This document shows positions 62,205 through 64,000 of a stretch of 64,000 nt of DNA, one piece after another (the first letter of the stretch is position 1; every line of letters begins with the position of its first letter). The position numbers and the translations under genes were made by a program. Origin of the DNA: Achromobacter spanius. Its GTDB lineage: Bacteria; Pseudomonadota; Gammaproteobacteria; Burkholderiales; Burkholderiaceae_B. Under the pieces are notes generated by a model, which saw only the letters and a list, made by a program, of their open reading frames with translations, had not been told where the DNA came from and did no database searches. The stretch is taken from the NCBI RefSeq assembly GCF_029637605.1, contig NZ_CP121261.1, positions 5,456,001 to 5,520,000 of the forward strand, in the 5' to 3' direction.

Positions 62205-64000
62205 TTACAGGGCGTATTGAGCCAGCCGCGCGGCGCGGCGGCGTTGCAGGAAACCGATGACCGCGCCGCGCATGCGCGCCAGGAAGCGGTCGGTGCCGGT
62301 TGGGTTGTGCACGATGTCGGCGCGGTAGAAAGACGGGCACAGCACGGCGGCATGCGCGACTTCGCCGCAGTTGCCGCAGCCCACGCAACTGCTTTCCACG
62401 TGCGCCACGGGGTCTTCCTTCAAGGGGTCGCCACTGTCCTTGACCGACAGCGACGGGCAGCCCGACAGCCGGATACAGGCGTGGTCGCCGGTGCAGACGT
62501 CGGGGTCCACGCCAAAGCGTTCCTTCACCATGCGGCGGCCTTCCTTGACCGCCTTGTTGAACAGCGGCTTCACGCGGCGCTGCTTGTTCAGCATGCATTC
62601 CGACTGCGCGATGATGACCTTGGGACCCTTGATGTCGGTGGTCAGCGCTTCTTCCAGCGTGGCGCGTACCTTGGCCACGTCATAGGTGCGGTCCAGCGTG
62701 CGTACCCACTTCACGCCCACGCCGCGCACGGCATGGTCGATGGGGTTGTTGGTGGAGCGGTCGGGGTTGTCGGCGCGCGACGACAGAATGTCCTGCCCGC
62801 CCGTGGCCGAGGCGTAGAAGTTGTCGACGATGACGATGACGCCGTCGTACTTGTTGAAGACCGCGTTGCCGATACCGGACGACAAGCCGTTATGCCAGAA
62901 GCCGCCATCGCCCATGATGGAGATGGGCCGCTTGGCGGCGGGCACGTTGAAGGCCGCCGCGCTGGACGCGCCCAGTCCGTAGCCCATGGTGGTGGCGCCC
63001 AGGTTGAAGGGCGGCAGAATGGAAAACAGGTGGCAGCCGATGTCGCACGAAATATGGTGCTGACCCAGCGTTTCCTGCGCCAGCGTCAGCGCGGAAAAGA
63101 TGGGGCGTTCGGGGCAGCCCGTACAGAAACCGGCGGGGCGTGGTGGCACCACCGACGCCAGGCCCTGCACCTGCTTGTGAAAGGTGATGGGCTGTTCGGT
63201 GGGCTTGGCGGCGGGCGGGGTTGCGGGCTTCGGCCGCGAGACTTCCGTGATTTCCAGTTGGCGGGTGGCGGCTTGTGCCTCGGCTTCGGCCTGGGCTTCA
63301 GCCTGTGCATCCACCGCCACTGCCGCATGCGTCTGCAGCGATTCGGGGCGATGGCGCTTCAAGAATTCGCGCAGGCCGTCACGCATCACCTGCGTGGTGT
63401 ATTCGCCCGCCATCGGCAGCACGTCCTTGCCGGACAGATGCGTGTCGATACCCGCCTTGCGCAGCACGGCATGCAGGTTCTGTTCGATGTAATCGGGCTG
63501 GCCTTCTTCCAGCAGCAGCACGGCGCGCTTGCCACGGCAGAATTCGGTGACCTCGTCTTCGATGACGGGGTAGGTCACGTTCATGACGTAAAGCGGAATT
63601 CGGCTGTTGCCGAAGTTGTCGGCCAGGCCCAGGAGTTGCAGCGAGCGGATGACGCCGTTGTACAAGCCGCCTTGCAGGATCAGGCCGATATCGTCCTGGT
63701 CACCGTCGAAGTGCTCGTTCAGCTTGTGCTCTTTGATGTAGCGGATGGCGGCGGGCCAGCGGTCCTTGATCTTTTCCTGTTCGTGCAGGAAGGACGCGGG
63801 CGGCAGCACGATGCGGCTGGTGTCGCGCGCCGGGCTTTCCAGCGCCTGGGCCAGCGAGAACGTGGGGCGCTTGTTTTCCTTGGCGATGAAGCGGCCATGC
63901 ACGTGGCAACCACGAATGCGCAGTTGCAGCATGACCGGCGTCTTGCTGGCTTCCGACAATTCAAAACCGTCTTCCACGGCCTTGACCATGCTTTCCAGGT
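62205..64000 (-). CDS. Indolepyruvate:ferredoxin oxidoreductase alpha-type subunit (IorA-like), 5' end missing
   Basis: The frame runs off the window edge, leaving at least 597 residues. The TPP-binding part has IMGDGGFWHNGLSSGIGNAV and IVIVDNFYASATGGQDILSS. Cysteine clusters include GFCTGCPERPIF, CDIGCHLFSI and a C-terminal iron-sulfur segment CTGDHACIRLSGCPS plus SSCVGCGNCGEVAHAAVLCP. An Ala/Glu-rich linker (AEAQAEAEAQAA) lies near the middle. The missing N-terminus should hold the pyrimidine-binding domain. It is the first visible gene of the catabolic operon, so the promoter lies beyond 64000. Confidence 0.93.
   Translation of the reverse strand, partial: LESMVKAVEDGFELSEASKTPVMLQLRIRGCHVHGRFIAKENKRPTFSLAQALESPARDTSRIVLPPASFLHEQEKIKDRWPAAIRYIKEHKLNEHFDGDQDDIGLILQGGLYNGVIRSLQLLGLADNFGNSRIPLYVMNVTYPVIEDEVTEFCRGKRAVLLLEEGQPDYIEQNLHAVLRKAGIDTHLSGKDVLPMAGEYTTQVMRDGLREFLKRHRPESLQTHAAVAVDAQAEAQAEAEAQAATRQLEITEVSRPKPATPPAAKPTEQPITFHKQVQGLASVVPPRPAGFCTGCPERPIFSALTLAQETLGQHHISCDIGCHLFSILPPFNLGATTMGYGLGASSAAAFNVPAAKRPISIMGDGGFWHNGLSSGIGNAVFNKYDGVIVIVDNFYASATGGQDILSSRADNPDRSTNNPIDHAVRGVGVKWVRTLDRTYDVAKVRATLEEALTTDIKGPKVIIAQSECMLNKQRRVKPLFNKAVKEGRRMVKERFGVDPDVCTGDHACIRLSGCPSLSVKDSGDPLKEDPVAHVESSCVGCGNCGEVAHAAVLCPSFYRADIVHNPTGTDRFLARMRGAVIGFLQRRRAARLAQYAL

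Overview
The window reads as a chromosomal segment of a GC-rich betaproteobacterium of the Alcaligenaceae, most likely Achromobacter or a close relative (Bordetella side of the Burkholderiales). Supporting signs are two orphan Bug/TctC-type periplasmic binding proteins, a double-length fused UvrA, the tsaE-amiC / mutL-miaA neighbourhood, and many LysR genes beside small catabolic operons. I saw no tRNA, rRNA, CRISPR array, phage or intact insertion sequence. The assignment rests on gene content only.

Layout. 1-7.4 kb: housekeeping genes (end of an upstream gene, miaA, mutL, dedA, amiC, tsaE, fumC). 7.5-14 kb: an AEC carrier, an orphan Bug protein, a LysR/ggt pair and an APC permease. 14.07-14.96 kb: a tandem array of four nested-palindrome units; a half unit lies at 3.86 kb and a single full unit at 34.9 kb. 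15-25 kb: a CaiB/Bug/acyl-CoA dehydrogenase operon with a divergent LysR, then purU, an FAD oxidase, a flavin reductase, pdxH, chaC and an MFS carrier. 25.4-30 kb: a complete macA-macB-outer-membrane-factor efflux operon. 30-34 kb: tcdA, and a salicylate-5-hydroxylase-like set (nagG, nagH, nagAb) with a divergent NahR-like regulator. 34-42 kb: pabC, pabB and the fused uvrA, with a consensus SOS box and a separate perfect 19-bp palindrome upstream of uvrA. 42-45 kb: an IclR regulator with KDPG aldolase and KDG kinase, then an unrecognised 42-codon basic protein. 45-47 kb: a LysR and a family 2 glycosyltransferase.

47.2-64 kb: one long minus-strand catabolic operon, running off the right edge. 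In transcription order it encodes an IorA/IorB-type 2-oxoacid:ferredoxin oxidoreductase, a flavin/2Fe-2S reductase, Rieske dioxygenase alpha and beta subunits, an acyl-CoA ligase, a thiolase-like protein without the usual catalytic Cys and His, a DUF35 zinc-ribbon protein fused to an apparently dead SDR domain, a cyclase-family metal hydrolase, an SDR, and a branched-chain-type ABC transporter (LivK, LivH, a LivM-LivG fusion, LivF). Many junctions are 4-bp stop/start overlaps.

My main inference is that this operon degrades an indolic or related aromatic acid, with indole-3-acetate (auxin) as the best candidate: ring dioxygenation to dioxindole-3-acetate, CoA activation, Ltp2-like retro-aldol release of acetyl-CoA and isatin, isatin hydrolysis by the cyclase-family enzyme, and oxidative decarboxylation of isatinate to 2-aminobenzoyl-CoA by IorAB. 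Each step matches a gene family present, but the substrate is not proved by sequence.
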